Shown here piece after piece: positions 54,033 through 64,000 of a stretch of DNA of 64,000 nt (its first letter is position 1; the number at the start of each line of letters is the position of its first letter). A program made the translations under genes and the position numbers. Source of the DNA: Incurvaria masculella (lineage: Eukaryota; Arthropoda; Insecta; Lepidoptera; Incurvariidae); the NCBI GenBank assembly GCA_946894095.1, contig OX335665.1:3110001-3174000 (forward strand), written 5' to 3'. The notes beneath the pieces are model-generated. The model did not search any database, had not been told where the DNA came from, and saw nothing but the letters and a program-made list of their open reading frames with translations.

Positions 54033-55798
54033 CTAATTATTGTATTTAAGGTTGGAAAAAAACTTTTTTGCTGTCGGTCCACAAAATTTTGATAGAGACT
54101 GTACATCCAGGAATTTTGCTTTACTGATCGGTAAAATGTCCTTGTAAGCTTGTTCAGGGAGAGCAAATTCTCCGGAATTAGGGATGTCTTCACAGGAAGA
54201 TAAGTTTACTCGTCTTCTCTTTGCATCCAGCATAACAGAGGAAGTCCAGTGTCCATTATAAGAATCTCTGTAGAAAATGAGACGGGGATGTGTAATCTCA
54301 ACTCTGATCTCACGTATAGGTCTAGAAAGAAATGGGCATGTCTTTTTATACTTTGGTGCCAAAAACGAGGTCCAAGATCGGACTAAAGGCTGATCAACAT
54401 CAATAACTTGAAATGGTGTAGGCTTTAGCCTTGACTCGGACACTACTTTTCTCCAATCATCTTGTGTTTCACATGGAGCCTTCTGATTGATAAGTGCCAT
54501 GTTTTTGTCGCATTCTAGGTACGAATGACCTCGAATCGGAAATACTATTTTAGTACCGATATAACCACATAGTGTATAAATCTGAACATGCAGTAATTTT
54601 TATTTTGCCCACCACATGAGTCGCAGAATATTACCAACTCTCTGATATTCGCTTTGAGTTTTGTGAAGATATAATCATGTAGGAAAGAACAAACTTCATC
54701 TGCTCCTTTTTTAGCTATGGTCTCATCGTAGCAGTAAAAATAGGAATCTGAAGAAGCCAGAGCGTGAATGTTGAATGTATTGAAGGTGAGCTGTCTCTTA
54801 TAGTAGGTTTCGTTAGTGGTTATGTTAGGCATGCTTAAATTTTTTTGATAATCCATGGCGATAGCCTCTCTTTTCAAAGAAGATTGGCAGTGAATCCTGC
54901 TTTCTCTTTTTTTACGATAAAATGTCTCTGCTTTTATCTTGTGTACTTTATTTTCAGTTTCTAAATATTTTATCTTCTTCTCAATACCAGGCTTTTCTTC
55001 ACTGTTAGATACATTCTTCAAGTCTACTTCTAAGCCCTTCAGTTTAGCCTTAAATTCGTCGCAATGTCCGCATGTATCTGACCTCGGATATCCAAAACCA
55101 ATATTGAAGTTATTAACAAAAATAGTTCTGTACGACTCATAGGACAATAAATCTTTGTATTGAAACAAATTGTACATTTTTTTTATATTTAATTCTTCAG
55201 GAAGATATATTTTTGAGGATTCGTGAAGGCTGTAATGGCTTTTACGGCCACGAAAGGACCTAATGTGCTCCATTACTTTATTTTTCAAATCTTCTGTGAG
55301 CTTCCTTGGCCTGTTGTTGTGCTTGCCTCGCATGTCTAATGGCGCATTTCCAGTCTCTTGCAAAGACTTCTTCAGAGTTTTTAACCTTTGTTGAGAAATG
55401 CCATGTATAGCCATGAATGCTTTAAAACAAACTGGAACATCTTTCGTTTGAGTGTCATCAGTGATTCTTACCCGGTATACATAGGTTGCTGAATGCAAAT
55501 TAGCATCGTCTTCGGCTTTCCTTGGACGTCTTCTTTGTACCTCATAAACTGTGATGAGACCACTTAAATATAAATTTTGGCCATCACGGGTCTGCATGAG
55601 ATTAAAATCTCTTAGAATTTTGTTTCTTTGTTCTTGATTGACCACATCAAAACACTTGTACCGCTTACAATTACAGTTTTCTCCCATCTCATGACTTTGC
55701 ACTTTTATCTTCTTGTTAACTTCTGATATTCGACCGATTTTTTTTCTCTTTTTACTAGACTTTTCACACCTCAAAACATTACACTCTTCGTCAGACAT
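54033..55798 (-). pseudogene. Putative DDE-type transposase, one frameshift
   Basis: The frame starts at ATG 55798 and runs 417 codons to a stop at 54545. The family sequence then resumes in the -1 frame (FPIRGHSYLECDKN at about 54500-54540) and runs to a stop at 54033, about 585 residues in all. Visible parts: a basic N terminus with a cysteine cluster (CNCKRYKC, residues ~43-50); a basic linker with RPRKLTEDLKNKVMEHI that looks helix-turn-helix-like; CGHCDEF and a charged coiled-coil-like segment (~240-300); MDYQKNLSMPN (D316); YDETIAKKGADEV; FCDSCGGQNKNY (D393); and the RGHSYLECD segment. D316, D393 and an acidic residue ~36 positions further on (in ECD) are the candidate catalytic triad; this is inference. 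Proteins with GQNKN and RGHS motifs are common but unnamed in insect genomes, as I recall. The exact TIR and TSD support a transposase role. A single lesion suggests recent inactivation, or a sequencing error. Confidence 0.7.
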
Positions 55799-56073
55799 TT
55801 TGCGTAAAAACTCACAATTTCAACAATTTCGAGCGCTCCTGGAAACGAAAGAAAATATAACCTTAAAATCTTAAGTCACTGTCAAAGTCGACCATGGACA
55901 ATGGTTGTTTTTTTCCTGAACGCTTCTGACATTGGTTGTTTTTCCCCTGTACCGATATTTTGTAAGCTTGAAAACGCAGTGACTATGAATGTTATTGCCC
56001 TGTTGTTTTTCACAGAACATAGTGACAGGTATAATCATTCAGACTGCATTGCCAGTTGAAAAAATATAAAAAT

Positions 56074-56104
56074 GTGACAAAAGCTGTTTTTTCCCTGACC
56101 CCTT
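56074..56104 (-). repeat. Right terminal inverted repeat
   Basis: 31 bp ending TTTTCCCTGACCCCTT. Perfect reverse complement of the left end. Confidence 0.95.
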
Positions 56105-56335
56105 CATTTGCGAGTCCAAGTTTGATTTGACAACTTACTCAACGTTGCCGTAAATACATCGACGTTGCCGTTTACTCCGACTCCGCGTTTTCATACAAAT
56201 CGAAAGTCCGAGTTTGACTTTGACAGATTGAAGAAGTAAAACCACAGAATATCTCGTAAAAACTTGTATGGAGTTTGACGTTTTTACGGAGCTTCGAAGT
56301 TACGTAAACGCCAATTTAGGTGAGATCTCAGACTG
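56105..56335 (-). mobile_element. Family C element, right part
   Basis: Resumes CATTTGCGAGTCCAAGTTTG directly after the transposon and ends CGTAAACGCCAATTTAGGTG. Confidence 0.85.
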
Positions 56336-56689
56336 ACCATACAGATAGGAGAATGCCCATTCTTGTATTGACAACATTGTCAACTGTAATGTTACCCTAT
56401 GAAACAAGCGTAGTCAGTTTGTACATATTCGATCATATTATAATTTATATATTTCAGTTTTCCTCAAGATGGAAAACTTTGATCAATTTTTGAAAATGAC
56501 ATCTGGTCTAATATATTATATTTTGCCTTCTCCGTATGGGTGACAAATGACAAAGTTCTCTTTATTTTTTTTACTTTGGCATGAGCCTTACAAAGCAATA
56601 TAAGATATGTTACGGTTAAAGCCCGATGTTGGTTAAAGTCCAAATAAAATTTATTCCTTGAAGGTAACTAAGATTAATAAGTATAAATA
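56336..56689. other. unassigned stretch
   Basis: AT-rich, no gene recognised. Confidence 0.5.
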
Positions 56690-56990
56690 AAGGCAAACCG
56701 ATCGACTGGCGTTTTCAAATGTATGGAGAAATTGAAGAGTGCGCGCAGATTTGCTAGTCCGAGCTTGATTTGACAGCTTACTAAACGTTGCCGTAAACAC
56801 GTCAACGTTCCCGTTTACGTCCACTCCGCGTTTTCATACAAATCGGAAGTCCGAGTTTGACTTTGACAGCTTGAAGAAGTAAAACCACAGAATATCTAGT
56901 AAAAACTTGTATGGAGCTTGACGTTTTTACGGAACTTCGAAGTTACGTAAACGCCGATTTAGGTGAGAACTGAGACTACCGGCTCTGAGC
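56690..56990 (-). mobile_element. Family C element
   Basis: CCGATCGACTGGCGTTTTC ... GCTTGAAGAAGTAAAACCAC ... CGTAAACGCCGATTTAGGTG. It lacks the GTGGGCGTTAA block present in the other copies. Confidence 0.8.
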
Positions 56991-57335
56991 CCGTAGTCTC
57001 AGCTGTCACCTTTTTTGCGACAGGACTTGTTCCATTTGCGAAAATAGTAATCACTTCACTAAATGCATCACTGAGACTTTAGATGCATCTGCTGACGTGA
57101 ATGGAGGTGATGCTGACGTTTCTATGAGTTTTCAGTGTCTGAAATGTATCAATTCGGATTCACCTTAGTCAAAACAATTTAACTGTGGTAGTTCGATCCA
57201 AAAAAAAAAAAATTAGTGACGATTTTCTAGCTCATACAAACTTTGTAATGTCCTTTAAATTTTTTTTTTTTTACTTTATCATATTTTTATTTAATCGCAA
57301 ACAATATTTCATAACAAAAATTAAAATAACTATAA
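56991..57335. other. unassigned stretch, end of a LINE 3' region
   Basis: The T-rich tract at 57257-57272 and the AT-rich DNA up to 57335 probably form the 3' tail of the LINE relic on the minus strand. Confidence 0.45.
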
Positions 57336-58436
57336 CTAAACTAAATTAAAATATTCCTCGGCCACGTCTTTTTTTAATGTTCCTAGAACACTAGCGGCGC
57401 TGAATAGCCAGACTAATTTTTTGGTAAAAGTAGGCCCCCGATTGTGGGACCCCGGTTTCCTCCCTTAATTTGACACAAAGTCTCTCCGAGAAAGCCTTTG
57501 CGTCTGCGCTCCACGGCCCGAACGTTTCTACCGCAAACGCGACAAATTCAAAGTCCTTTAAAAGGTCTTTGTAGTTCTCCGCTCCGGCCGCGGCGGCACC
57601 AGCTGTTCTCGAAGAAGCTAGTACATGACTCTGTGCCAAAGTGTCGACGCAAGTCGCGTCCCACAACAGAGACCTACCTTTAATCCAGGGCACAAGACTC
57701 ATTCCATCTGGGCGTTTGCCATCCTGGCGGGAAACGCCGTTAGGCTCTAGAACAGATGGAACATGGACGGTGTTTAATCCAGACTTTATGATGGCGTTGA
57801 GTGCGCTATGTCTAGAAAATCTTCCTGCACTTTTACAACATGAAAGGCCATGGTGACCATTTCTTTCCACTTGGGTACCACATACACATAAGTGTGGTTC
57901 ACAGATATTTGAACCTATAAACGTAGTGCCACTGCAATTCTGGTCGTATTTGCATCGAGCAATGTTCCTAAATGGCAAGACGGGTATGCTTGTAGCCAAG
58001 CCCCAGATTCATTTTCAGAGACCGCAAGAATACGTGCACGGTCGTTTGTGGAACAATTTTCTAAAAGGTTATTATGAGTTAGTTTAACCAAAGGCGTATC
58101 CCATTTTGATTGTTTCTTAGCCGAAGATAGACACGGTTCTTCTTCCGTTAGACAGATTGACTTCCATGAAGTAATAGCTTCTTCTAGGCACGTGACCTCA
58201 AATTCACTAAGTGAAGGATTGAGAATAGAACCAATGAGATCATACGTGCTTTTAACCGAAGAAATAAATGCAGGAAGGCAAACGTCTTCGACTCTTCTTA
58301 TTCCAATACCGCCAAACTTGACAGGAAGCGTTGCCTGAATCCAGGAGGAATCCAACAACTTTGTATTTAACATTTTCTCCAGTTGCATTCTCATATTATT
58401 ACTACTTTTAAATCTTCCTACCTTCAAATAGAACAA
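57336..58436 (-). pseudogene. Reverse-transcriptase-type LINE protein, C-terminal third, frameshifted
   Basis: Minus strand. The first frame (58436-57915) reads KMLNTKLLDSSWIQATLPV, GGIGIRR, then ESGAWLQAYPS and GTLLDANTTRIAVALRL. A 2-base insertion near 57918 shifts the frame. The second frame (to 57391) holds CEPHLCVCGTQVERNGHHGL, SGRFSRH-type, KRPDGMSLVPW and ETFGPWSADAKAF. A further shift near 57400 precedes the last residues, which end at about 57336. This order (GGxGIRR, SGAWL, C-H-C-C...GHHGLSC, DGKRPDG, PW, FGPW, AIQR) is the C-terminal region of a reverse transcriptase family common in invertebrates; I cannot place its clade. The RT catalytic domain is missing by 5' truncation. A second short copy is at 8530-8796. 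Dead. Confidence 0.7.
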
Positions 58437-58471
58437 AGAATCAATAGTTAGGGTAACCGGCGTTAGATGTG

Positions 58472-58614
58472 AGTAAATATGCGAAGGAATTTGATGAATT
58501 CTGAACCAATCAGTAGTGTTTATGTCGAACCTTCTGCGCTCTTATTGGGTGAAATATTTGGCATTCACTTCTGATTGGTGCAGAATGTATCGAATTCCCT
58601 CGCATATTTTACGC
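58472..58614. mobile_element. Hairpin MITE
   Basis: TAAATATGCGAAGGAATTTG...CTGAACCAATCAG (58472-58512) mirrors CTGATTGGTGCAGAA...CCCTCGCATATTTTA (58572-58613). It sits just upstream of the truncated LINE copy. Confidence 0.75.
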
Positions 58615-59559
58615 CAGTTCAGGCCATGGATCATTACACAATTAAGATCCTGTTATAATATGATAACGATTGGACAAAATGCAGTCGAACCGATAGCATC
58701 TTATAAATACCGTCGCAGGAGCCCAGTAATGCCCAGACCAAACTCGAGTGTTCGATATTGTATGTGCTCCGCGATGAATTGGGCAACGGGTTCAAATTAG
58801 ATCTAAGTGAAGTTCGTGAGGCACTCATTCCGGTCGCCATGGTTACCGTTTAGCTGCCCGACGCTAATTGGCTCCGCAAGCGAAAGATACGCCTTTATTC
58901 ATAACGGTCTATGTGCACCGTTCACGACGAAGAAAAGTGCACTTTCTGCGTTGGACGGAAGGACGAATTTTCAGTTGGCAAAGGAAAGAGTTGAGCTTTT
59001 TTCGATGGGAGGAAGCAAAGTCACAGTAAGTGGAATTTTGTAGTGGTTGTGTGGAAATATAGACGTCACATCAATTGACAAAATGTAACGCGGATTGTCT
59101 TGCTCAGTGTTTGTGTAAAAGGTAAAATAAGAAAACCGCTAGTTACAAGTGAATTGACAAGCAATTTGAGGGCCTTTTAAGGCTCTAACTGACTCCAGCG
59201 TTCAGCAAACAAACGATAATGGCGATCTCCGGAAGCATTGAGTTTGTGAAAATAGAGCGCGACCAAGCGAAATTTAAGTTTTTGACCTGTAAAGTCTACT
59301 TTTTAAAGTGATACATATGCGATCTTGTACCACAAAAAATAAAATTGCCTAAATAATTTATTTTCCAAGCACCGGCTTAAAAACTAAATAAACTAAACTA
59401 AATAGGCAAACATATTTTTTCTAAAGAATAAAATCAACTCATCAAAACCGTTATACGGTCATAATAATAAATATATATATGTATCGTTTAATGTGAATCT
59501 ATAGTTATAGTTAAAGTCATGTGTCAGTCAGTGTAACTGATATCAAATGATACTACAAG
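58615..59559. other. unassigned stretch
   Basis: Frames at 58516-58800 and 58807-59043 plus have no family features. Confidence 0.4.
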
Positions 59560-59760
59560 TATCTACTCCCAGGTAGGGTTGGTCACCCAGGGAGGAAAAT
59601 GACCACAACCTCAAAACCTCTAAGGTTGAGAGAGGCCTAAGCCCTGCAGTGGGTGGCACTAGAGCTATATAAGATGACTTTAGGTCAAAAAAAATAAAAA
59701 TAAAAAATAAAATTGTAATATGTGTGCTAAAAAGGGTTAAATAAATAAATAAATAAATAT
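59560..59760 (+). mobile_element. LINE 3' end fragment
   Basis: GGTTGAGAGAGGCCTAAGCC then CTGCAGTGGGTGGCACTAGAG encodes the familiar end of RTE/jockey-like LINE ORFs (relatives have ...REAYALQW..., here with a stop). It is followed by an A/T-rich tail ending AATAAATAAATAAATA. Confidence 0.6.
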
Positions 59761-60856
59761 ATTACCGATAGTAGTCTAAACTTTGATATTTCGATTTTTT
59801 TACGGGTATTTATTCTTAACCGAAGCTGAGATAAAATAAAAATAAACCCAAAATATTAGAGATTAGCGTCATATGGAGGATCCGACTCATATAAAGAGCT
59901 TTGAAACAACGAGGGACCAACATCAATAAACTTACACGTTATCTACACTAAATTAAAATACAAGGAACTTCATTTTTCTTGTAGACCGAAGGCCCTATCT
60001 ATGATGCGGGCTGTGGAAAATCTTTGACTGTGGAGCAGATTCGCATGTGAGCGAACCGGGAATTTCCGTGTCAACAATAAAGTCCTATATGAAATGTTCG
60101 CTGTTTTCACTATATGGCATCTTGTGCAGTTCTTACGTGTAATTGAAACTCGAGAATTTCAGGAGTGAGCGCATTCGTAAGCGAACTGACTGCCCGGCGC
60201 TACCACCGTAAGTAAAACTAAAAAGTGGGAACACGGTCGCTCCTCCCGTCCTTCCGTGCTCGTTGCTCTTTTTTGTCTATTTTTAGAATATATTATTTAA
60301 ATCTCGATTCGTTAGTAGCTAGGTGTTGCTCATTCTAATTCTTAACAGCTAAAATGGCGTTTTTTCGACTGTCACCTTTTTCTCATAACTAGACACTTGA
60401 AAGACTTTTTCACCTACTGCTGATTAGATTATCAATTTACAATGGGGTAGAAAAGCTAAATCGGCACATCTCATGGGCCTTTTTTAGCAGCTTGCAATAA
60501 ATACCAGTACAAGATAATCAGCATTTTAGTAAGAAAGGCCCTGTGTGTCGATTAAAATAAATCAGCTCTTGTTGAAAACCAGGCTAACGAATAAAGTGTA
60601 ATAAACATGTCGCAGTTAAAATGTCAATGTTATGAGACTGTCATGTCATATTTCAAGATGGTAATGCATGCATGCAATAATGAGAAATTGCTTACTCTTC
60701 TAATAATTCAATAGCCATTTCCTAACTGTTCATTTACAGTAAATACTTACTGTGACGGAGATATTTAAAGATGAGTTATTTTGATTTGCAGGTTCAACAT
60801 TGGGCAACATCAATTCACAATGGGGTAGAAAACTCAAAGCTTATTGTAGGTGTCGC
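59761..60856. other. unassigned stretch
   Basis: 1.1 kb with no gene or repeat recognised. Confidence 0.45.
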
Positions 60857-61404
60857 TTAAGGTGGGCCATCCCGCTCAACTCCCCATGCAAACGGGGAAA
60901 GAAGATCACGCCCATATTTCTTATCAGAGAACCCAAATTTTGCTCAAAAGAGCTTTATTTGATCGAATTAGATGTCTGATGACCGTTGGCATTGTAAAAT
61001 TGTGTTTGGTTTCTAAGTTATAAGGTCCGAAAGTTCGGATTTTTCGCGCGTTTTATACGATAACTTTGGAGGTGGATTACGCAATGATAAAGTAAGAACA
61101 TCTTAAAAAGATTGGTCATCAGACATAGCTTTTTTAATCAAAATTTATAATCTATTTGGTTTTTTTAAGATTTTTGACTACAGCGGTCGTGGTTTACTTT
61201 TAGGTATAAGTCGTGTTGTAATTAAAATTTTCGTAAATCTTACCAAATCATACACTATGCACAATGTCTTTTATGTGGACATGTTGCATCTTCCTCACCA
61301 CGGACCCTGTCTTATTCTTTGAGACAGAGGTGGTCCCAGAGCGCAACAGCACGGTTTTGTACCATGCCCGCGAATGAGTTAGTCCCGCCGCGATCTCACC
61401 TTAG
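60857..61404 (+). mobile_element. Family A non-autonomous element
   Basis: TTAAGGTGGGCCATCCCGCTC to GATCTCACCTTAG. The right terminal repeat is mutated (CGATCTCACC for the usual GGGCCACC). Confidence 0.85.
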
Positions 61405-61873
61405 AAACGTCAAAACTGTCATTCCTGTCAAGTTTTATTTACGAGGTTTAAGATGCAAGATGTACTCCACGGTGCAGTTAAAATATGGTTTGGAGGAAAA
61501 TAAGAGCTTTTTTTGTCTTCAAACTAATTTCAATGTTACAACTAGACCAGCACAAAGTTTGAAATGAAATATTATAGGTTATGTTATTGTAATATGTTCT
61601 TTCCTACGGCTTCATTTGATTACCATAATTAAGAGCAACTATTTTTCAAAGCAATAACGAGAAAATTGAGTCATTTTAATCACGTAGGTTGAGTAATGCC
61701 ATTTAAAAATCTTTCCTGTTTTATTTTGTAACATATCTGACAGCTTTGACAGTTCTTTTGGGTGAGCTCGCTTCGACGCCACCTGTTGTTATAAATAAGC
61801 AGTTTTCTCCCCCATTGATTTCCAGGTTTCACTTTTGGATCTGCAAACTGCAGGCGGTTTGCACAAAGAACCA
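61405..61873. other. unassigned stretch
   Basis: No gene recognised. The short frame at 61680-61892 minus overlaps family H. Confidence 0.45.
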
Positions 61874-62093
61874 GCAGGTCTATTCCTGGCATTCAGTAAT
61901 CAGGAATCCTGAGTCTAGAAAGGTTTTATAGCGATTTTCAAAGCGAGTTTTTCAACAGAAAACCTTGATTGATTAAAAAAACTATGCCCGGAAAATTATT
62001 ATCAAGAAAATAGCTTTGAAAACCGCTACAAAAGCGGTTTTCTAGACTCAGCATTCCTGATTACTGATTACGGATTGCCAGGAAAAGACCTGC
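61874..62093. mobile_element. Family H palindromic element, copy 2
   Basis: GCAGGTCTATTCCTGG... and ...CCAGGAAAAGACCTGC, with the same inner mirror blocks as 47582-47813. Confidence 0.8.
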
Positions 62094-62632
62094 AGATAAC
62101 AAGCGAAGTAAGTATAAAAACCCGGAATTCTTTGAGATTAATGTTTATTAAATAAATAAATAAAATCGGTTTTGAAATGATAATCTAGCATTTTAAATTT
62201 AACTAGGAGGTTTTGAGATTTAATGAATCTGGATGACTTAAACTACAACTGCTGTCATGATATTGCCTACGCTAGGTGAGGTAGGTGCCATTCCGGCACT
62301 TTCCATATTGCATGGGATGGAAAACCCGGACAATCGCTTCGAACATCTTTCTCAAATTAAGTCACCTGTGACTTTTGTATATGCATCTTAGATCCTGAAA
62401 TATAGTTCCTACCTCATAGTTCATTCATACCTACTTATTAATGATATATTTTGCATGTAAATATTTGTATCAACGAAGAAAAAAGAAGACTTGGAGATGT
62501 CTGAAGAAGGAAAAAACAAAATCTGTTAATGAAGAGAGCTATCCGTCGACAGTATTGCTACTGAACACTGTCATGGAGTTGCTCTCTTTATGAACGGAGG
62601 CTGGCACGACGAGCGGCGAACGAGCGAACAAC
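62094..62632. other. unassigned stretch with a SINE body relic
   Basis: 62240-62360 keeps GTCATGATATTGCC, GGTAGGTGCCATTCC and GATGGAAAACCCGGACAAT of the SINE body (minus). The remainder is unassigned. Confidence 0.4.
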
Positions 62633-62690
62633 AAGCGAAGAACTAGCGAAGAACTAGCGAAGAACTAGCGAAGAACTGCGAAGAACCAGA
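62633..62690. repeat. 11-bp tandem repeat
   Basis: About five units of GCGAAGAACTA, flanked by a long purine-rich run (to about 62960) with GAAGAA variants. Confidence 0.85.
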
Positions 62691-63336
62691 GAGGATCAGT
62701 GCAGAGAGAGTAATGAGACGAAAACATTACGAGACTGATAATAATGAGTGCAAGATTTGGAAGCAGAAGATAACGAAACCGTGTATAATATTTTTAAGAA
62801 AACAATACAAATATTATGAAACAAGGTCAGCGAAGAACAAGTGAAAAAGAACAAATATTATCAAAGAACAACGAAGAACTAGGAAAGAACAGAAGAAGAG
62901 AAGATCAAAGAAGAACCAGTCAGGAATCGTATAAGACCGAGCGATAGAAGAAAAAGAACGATAAATACTCATAATAAGTAAGATCTGAAAGAAGGTAAAG
63001 TAATTCATAAAAATAATTCATTGTCTGTAGAAGCTTCACTTGGTAAAATTATGTTTTAAGAGGCACCTATGTCACCTATCTGAAATCACTGAGCTGCGTA
63101 AATATTACAGGAAGTAGGTATGCAAATAAACCGTGCTCCACTTTTCAGGCATTATTTACAGAGGTTTGTGTAATCTCATCACAAGTGTGAAATGTCCCTA
63201 TTTTCATGACATCTCTGCATACAAAGGATAAGATAAGATTCCTTATAAATAAATTAACTTATTTGTACGTTGTGCGGTCTTTACAGCTAGGTCCCATAAC
63301 TAGGTGTAAAGGCAGCAAAATTCAATTTTCAATTGG
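62691..63336. other. unassigned purine-rich then AT-rich stretch
   Basis: No gene. The frame at 62814-63008 minus is the mirror of the GAAGAA-rich tract and is low-complexity. Confidence 0.5.
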
Positions 63337-63395
63337 CCAGCCGATCGGTTTGGCGTAAACGTCAATTTAGGCTACAAGTTGGACTAGGGGCTCTG
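63337..63395 (+). mobile_element. Family C end fragment
   Basis: CCGATCGGTTTGGCGTAAAC ... AATTTAGG ... GGACTAGGGGCTCTGG. Only the right end of the family remains. Confidence 0.65.
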
Positions 63396-63398
63396 GGG

Positions 63399-63512
63399 TC
63401 GTTCAAACATGACCTGGCCGGTCAACATGGTTTTCGCAGGCCCCGAGATAGTTCAAAGGCGTGGGTGTCATCGGGAGCCTTTATTGAGTGCCTGGCGTAC
63501 GCCATAAGCCAT
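63399..63512 (+). pseudogene. LINE C-terminal fragment (same type as 35839-36075)
   Basis: SFKHDLAGQHGFRRPRDSSK and CLAYAI parallel the SFKRRVKRHLAGRHGFR...GVRHMP region of the earlier relic. No RT domain is present. Confidence 0.55.
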
Positions 63513-63528
63513 GCAGTGTGTGAGTCAG

Positions 63529-63789
63529 TCAGCGTGTTTGCGTCCACTGCTGGACATACGCCTCTCCAATTTTTCTCCAGTCCTCCCGGCCCTCAGCGGT
63601 ACGGAACCCCTGCTCTCCGCCGACGCACTTGATGTCGTCGTCCCACCTGGCGGGTGGTCTTCCCACGCTCCGTTTTCCTGTCCACGGTCGCCAGTGTAGG
63701 ACACGGTTATTCCAACGGTCGTCGTCTCTTCGGCTGACTGCCACTTGAGCTAAGTAACCCGTTGTCCAATTTCGATTACTAAAACCCAA
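63529..63789 (-). pseudogene. RTE-type LINE, C-terminal ORF relic
   Basis: On the minus strand the frame reads YLAQVAVSRRDDDRWNNRVL, then WRPWTGKRSVGRPPARWDDD, GREDWRKIGEAYVQQWTQTR. This is the conserved C terminus of RTE-type endonuclease/reverse transcriptases, the same block as 10374-10599 but here without an internal stop. Only about 86 residues are present, against roughly a thousand in full elements. It is cut off upstream at about 63790, so it is a 5'-truncated insertion. Confidence 0.75.
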
Positions 63790-64000
63790 CTAGAATCTAA
63801 TGAACGTTGCATGACATCGAGTATTTTTCATTTAGAAAATGGAAAATGCCTGTCTTCCTACCCGGTCACGTACGTTCATATATCATCCGCTTTATCATGT
63901 TATCTTGTTGGCTTTGTGAATCTGTTTGCGCCGTGAGAGATAGGGGGCTTACGGTACGGTGGAAGAATTTCAACCTGTTTCGTAAGATGACTTTTTTTGG
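63790..64000. other. unassigned, window end
   Basis: No feature recognised. Confidence 0.5.

Larger units (their letters stand above)
53702..56104 (-). mobile_element. DNA transposon with 31-bp perfect TIRs and 6-bp target duplication; superfamily not recognised
   Basis: 2403 bp. The ends 53702-53732 and 56074-56104 are perfect reverse complements (AAGGGGTCAGGGAAAAAACA...). CATTTG flanks both sides (53696-53701 and 56105-56110), and the interrupted family C sequence has it once, so borders and duplication are secure. Subterminal copies of the end motif lie at 53959-53970 (GGGGAAAAACAA) and about 55905-55950 (TTGTTTTTCCCC and relatives). It encodes one protein on the minus strand, broken by one frameshift. 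Confidence 0.88.

Noticed and set aside
62814..63008. Phenylalanine/leucine-rich frame that could look like a membrane protein
   Set aside because: Reverse strand of a GAAGAA-rich purine tract; low-complexity composition explains it.

Overview
This is a gene-poor stretch of an insect nuclear genome, almost certainly a moth or butterfly (Lepidoptera). The evidence is AT-rich intergenic DNA packed with repeat families I recognise from Lepidoptera: the element that starts CCGGCCAAGTGCGAGTC and ends AGGGTTCCGTACCC, Helitron-like ends (CTAG before T), SINEs ending CATGTCCAGTCACATAAAAA, RTE-type LINE tails, and a Ty3/gypsy element of the CsRn1/Kabuki type. No complete host gene is visible. The only host-like coding signal is a short, GC3-rich, splice-acceptor-to-stop exon at 4940-5056 (minus strand).

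Layout. 0-6.2 kb: a 1.39 kb unit present twice with no differences noticed, separated by a 676-bp repeat that recurs at 5.5 kb. 6.2-30 kb: small non-autonomous elements and 5'-truncated LINE ends, with one non-autonomous Helitron (16.1-17.3 kb). I name the small families A to H: A, ~540 bp, TTAA ends; B, GGTTCCGTACC family with a CCGT microsatellite; C, ~290 bp, GGCGTTTACG ends; D-H, hairpin or TIR elements. 30.36-35.08 kb: a young, apparently intact LTR retrotransposon (212-bp LTRs with one difference, TSD TGGAC, gag and pol joined by a textbook -1 frameshift signal). 36.8-42.6 kb: an older, broken gypsy element on the minus strand (TSD CTAT) inserted in a family A copy. 44-47 kb: a cluster of family B elements, one carrying a nested SINE and one a greatly expanded CCGT array. 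49.3-52.3 kb: a large inverted repeat whose left arm carries a 349-bp insertion with an 8-bp TSD. 53.7-56.1 kb: a 2.4-kb DNA transposon with perfect 31-bp TIRs and a 6-bp TSD, encoding a cysteine-containing protein with a DSCGGQNKN motif, nested in a family C copy. 57-64 kb: a LINE C-terminal relic, more small elements and LINE tails.

Nothing here works as a host pathway. The biology is transposon biology: autonomous elements (one intact LTR element, one nearly intact DNA transposon), the non-autonomous elements that depend on unseen partners, and a nesting order that can be read from target-site duplications. The two items most likely to repay attention are the DNA transposon at 53702-56104, whose superfamily I cannot name, and the SINE group in which one body and tail is joined to either a 5S-rRNA-like or a tRNA-like promoter head.
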